Assembly: GCA_946887065.1 (NCBI GenBank)
Contig: CAMPKL010000240.1
Span: forward strand, 1 to 6,247
Source: an uncultured Bryobacterales bacterium
Lineage (GTDB): Bacteria; Acidobacteriota; Terriglobia; Bryobacterales; UBA6623
Reading direction: 5' to 3'
Length of the DNA stretch: 6,247 nucleotides
Made by a program: the position numbers and the translations under genes. Of this stretch, positions 5,847 through 6,247 are shown in pieces (positions within the stretch are counted from its first letter, which is position 1; each line of letters begins with the position of its first letter). Below the pieces are notes generated by a model. The model was not told the DNA's origin, made no database searches, and was given only the letters and a program-made list of their open reading frames with translations.

Positions 5847-6152
5847 TTGATTGACGTAATCGCCTCGATTCGAGTTAAGCCCGGCTGTCGTGAGAAGCTG
5901 CTGGAGCGGTTCCACGCCAATGTTCCGCTGGTGCTGGCGGAGGACGGTTGTATCCGTTACTATCCGACGGTCGATGCGGATTCGGGACTCCCTCCGCAGC
6001 AGAAGGACGACGACGTGGTGACGGTCGTTGAGCAGTGGGCCAGCCTCGATCACTTGCTCGCCCACATCAAAGCGCCGCATATGCTTAGCTACCGAGAGGA
6101 CGTCAAAGATTGGGTCGAAGGCGTGAGCCTGAAGGTCCTGAAAAAAGCTTGA
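5847..6152 (+). CDS. Putative quinol monooxygenase, ABM-domain protein (YgiN-like)
   Basis: Small protein of 101 residues with a single antibiotic-biosynthesis-monooxygenase (ABM, dimeric ferredoxin-like alpha/beta) domain. Relatives such as YgiN act on quinols or polyketide-like aromatics without a cofactor, but many have no known substrate. Typical blocks are the opening strand IDVIASIRVKPGCREKLLERF (from residue 2), EDGCIRYYPTVD (32-43), VVTVVEQWASLDHLLAHIKAPHM (56-78), then YREDVKDWVEGVSLKVL to near the end. The length fits a one-domain YgiN family member. TTG is the only usable initiator before the first beta strand, because an in-frame stop lies upstream at 5811. No Shine-Dalgarno is visible, but a TATAAT box sits six bases upstream. 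The next gene starts 11 bases after the stop, so they form an operon. The domain call is firm; the reaction is not known. Confidence 0.87.
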   Translation: MIDVIASIRVKPGCREKLLERFHANVPLVLAEDGCIRYYPTVDADSGLPPQQKDDDVVTVVEQWASLDHLLAHIKAPHMLSYREDVKDWVEGVSLKVLKKA

Positions 6153-6155
6153 GGT
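6151..6155 (+). promoter_or_regulatory. Ribosome binding site of the last gene
   Basis: GAGGT overlaps the monooxygenase stop codon (TGA, 6150-6152), with eight bases to the ATG at 6164. The arrangement fits coupled translation within one operon. Confidence 0.6.
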
Positions 6156-6163
6156 ACTGAACC

Positions 6164-6247
6164 ATGCAGTTCCCCGGAAGACGGCCGCCGCCTCCTCAGA
6201 CGCCGAATCAATTCGTTTTCGACTCCGATATGGGCAACCGTATCGAC
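6164..6247 (+). CDS. Probable nucleoside hydrolase, N-terminal fragment (cut by right window edge)
   Basis: Only 28 codons are present. After a basic, proline-rich start (MQFPGRRPPPPQTPNQ) comes FVFDSDMGNRID (17-28). This closely resembles the calcium-binding N-terminal motif of inosine/uridine-type nucleoside hydrolases in its DTDMGND(V/I)DDA form, which directly follows the first beta strand. The family cleaves the N-glycosidic bond of nucleosides or related ribosides. R26 stands where an aspartate is common in that motif, and the next ligand position lies beyond the window. No hydrophobic signal peptide is visible. The ATG has a good ribosome site and lies 11 bases after the monooxygenase gene on the same strand. 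The open frame is certain to the edge; the family is a motif-based inference from a few residues. Confidence 0.55.
   Translation, partial: MQFPGRRPPPPQTPNQFVFDSDMGNRID

Noticed and set aside
6140..6150. A-run followed by AGCTT near the monooxygenase stop as a terminator
   Set aside because: There is no GC-rich hairpin and no T-run on the coding strand; it encodes the C-terminal lysines and the next gene follows directly.
1..6247. tRNA or rRNA genes, CRISPR arrays, insertion sequences, defence systems
   Set aside because: No cloverleaf, regular spaced repeats, transposase motifs or defence-type genes were seen; the window is nearly filled by the seven genes.

Overview
The window is a compact, GC-rich bacterial chromosomal segment. 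It holds seven protein genes, of which the first and last are cut by the window edges, and almost no non-coding DNA. No RNA gene, CRISPR array, insertion sequence or phage gene was seen. The gene content suggests an Acidobacteriota-like chromosome (perhaps Bryobacterales/Solibacterales): a bacterial/archaeal-type inositol-3-phosphate synthase, a PafA-type phosphatase relative, a class 1B dihydroorotate dehydrogenase, and frequent GTG/TTG starts. This assignment comes from remembered family resemblance and no search was run, so it is tentative.

Left block (1-2019, minus strand): FAD-dependent glycerol-3-phosphate dehydrogenase (glpD), followed by the N-terminal third of inositol-3-phosphate synthase (ino1), which runs off the left edge. 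Both act on polyol phosphates that feed phospholipid head groups and backbones, but a joint role is only an inference. Middle block (2030-4526, plus strand): a signal-peptide-bearing relative of the PafA alkaline phosphatases, then seven bases later pyrD (pyrimidine synthesis). Its usual partner gene pyrK is absent. Right block: a PaaK/CapK-type adenylate-forming ligase on the minus strand (4512-5795), whose 3' end overlaps pyrD tail-to-tail by 15 bases. Divergent from it is a small plus-strand operon with a YgiN-like ABM-domain monooxygenase (5847-6152) and the first 28 codons of a probable nucleoside hydrolase.

The most interesting feature is the PafA-like protein. Its fold landmarks align without gaps to the family consensus as I recall it, and the nucleophile threonine is kept. 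However, four of the expected metal ligands and the phosphate-contacting lysine appear to be replaced. It therefore looks like an exported pseudophosphatase, or an enzyme with a rebuilt active site, and it is probably co-transcribed with a pyrimidine gene. A second point of interest is a perfect TATAAT box six bases upstream of the TTG start of the monooxygenase gene. This would give a leaderless mRNA, and the box lies in a short duplicated motif.
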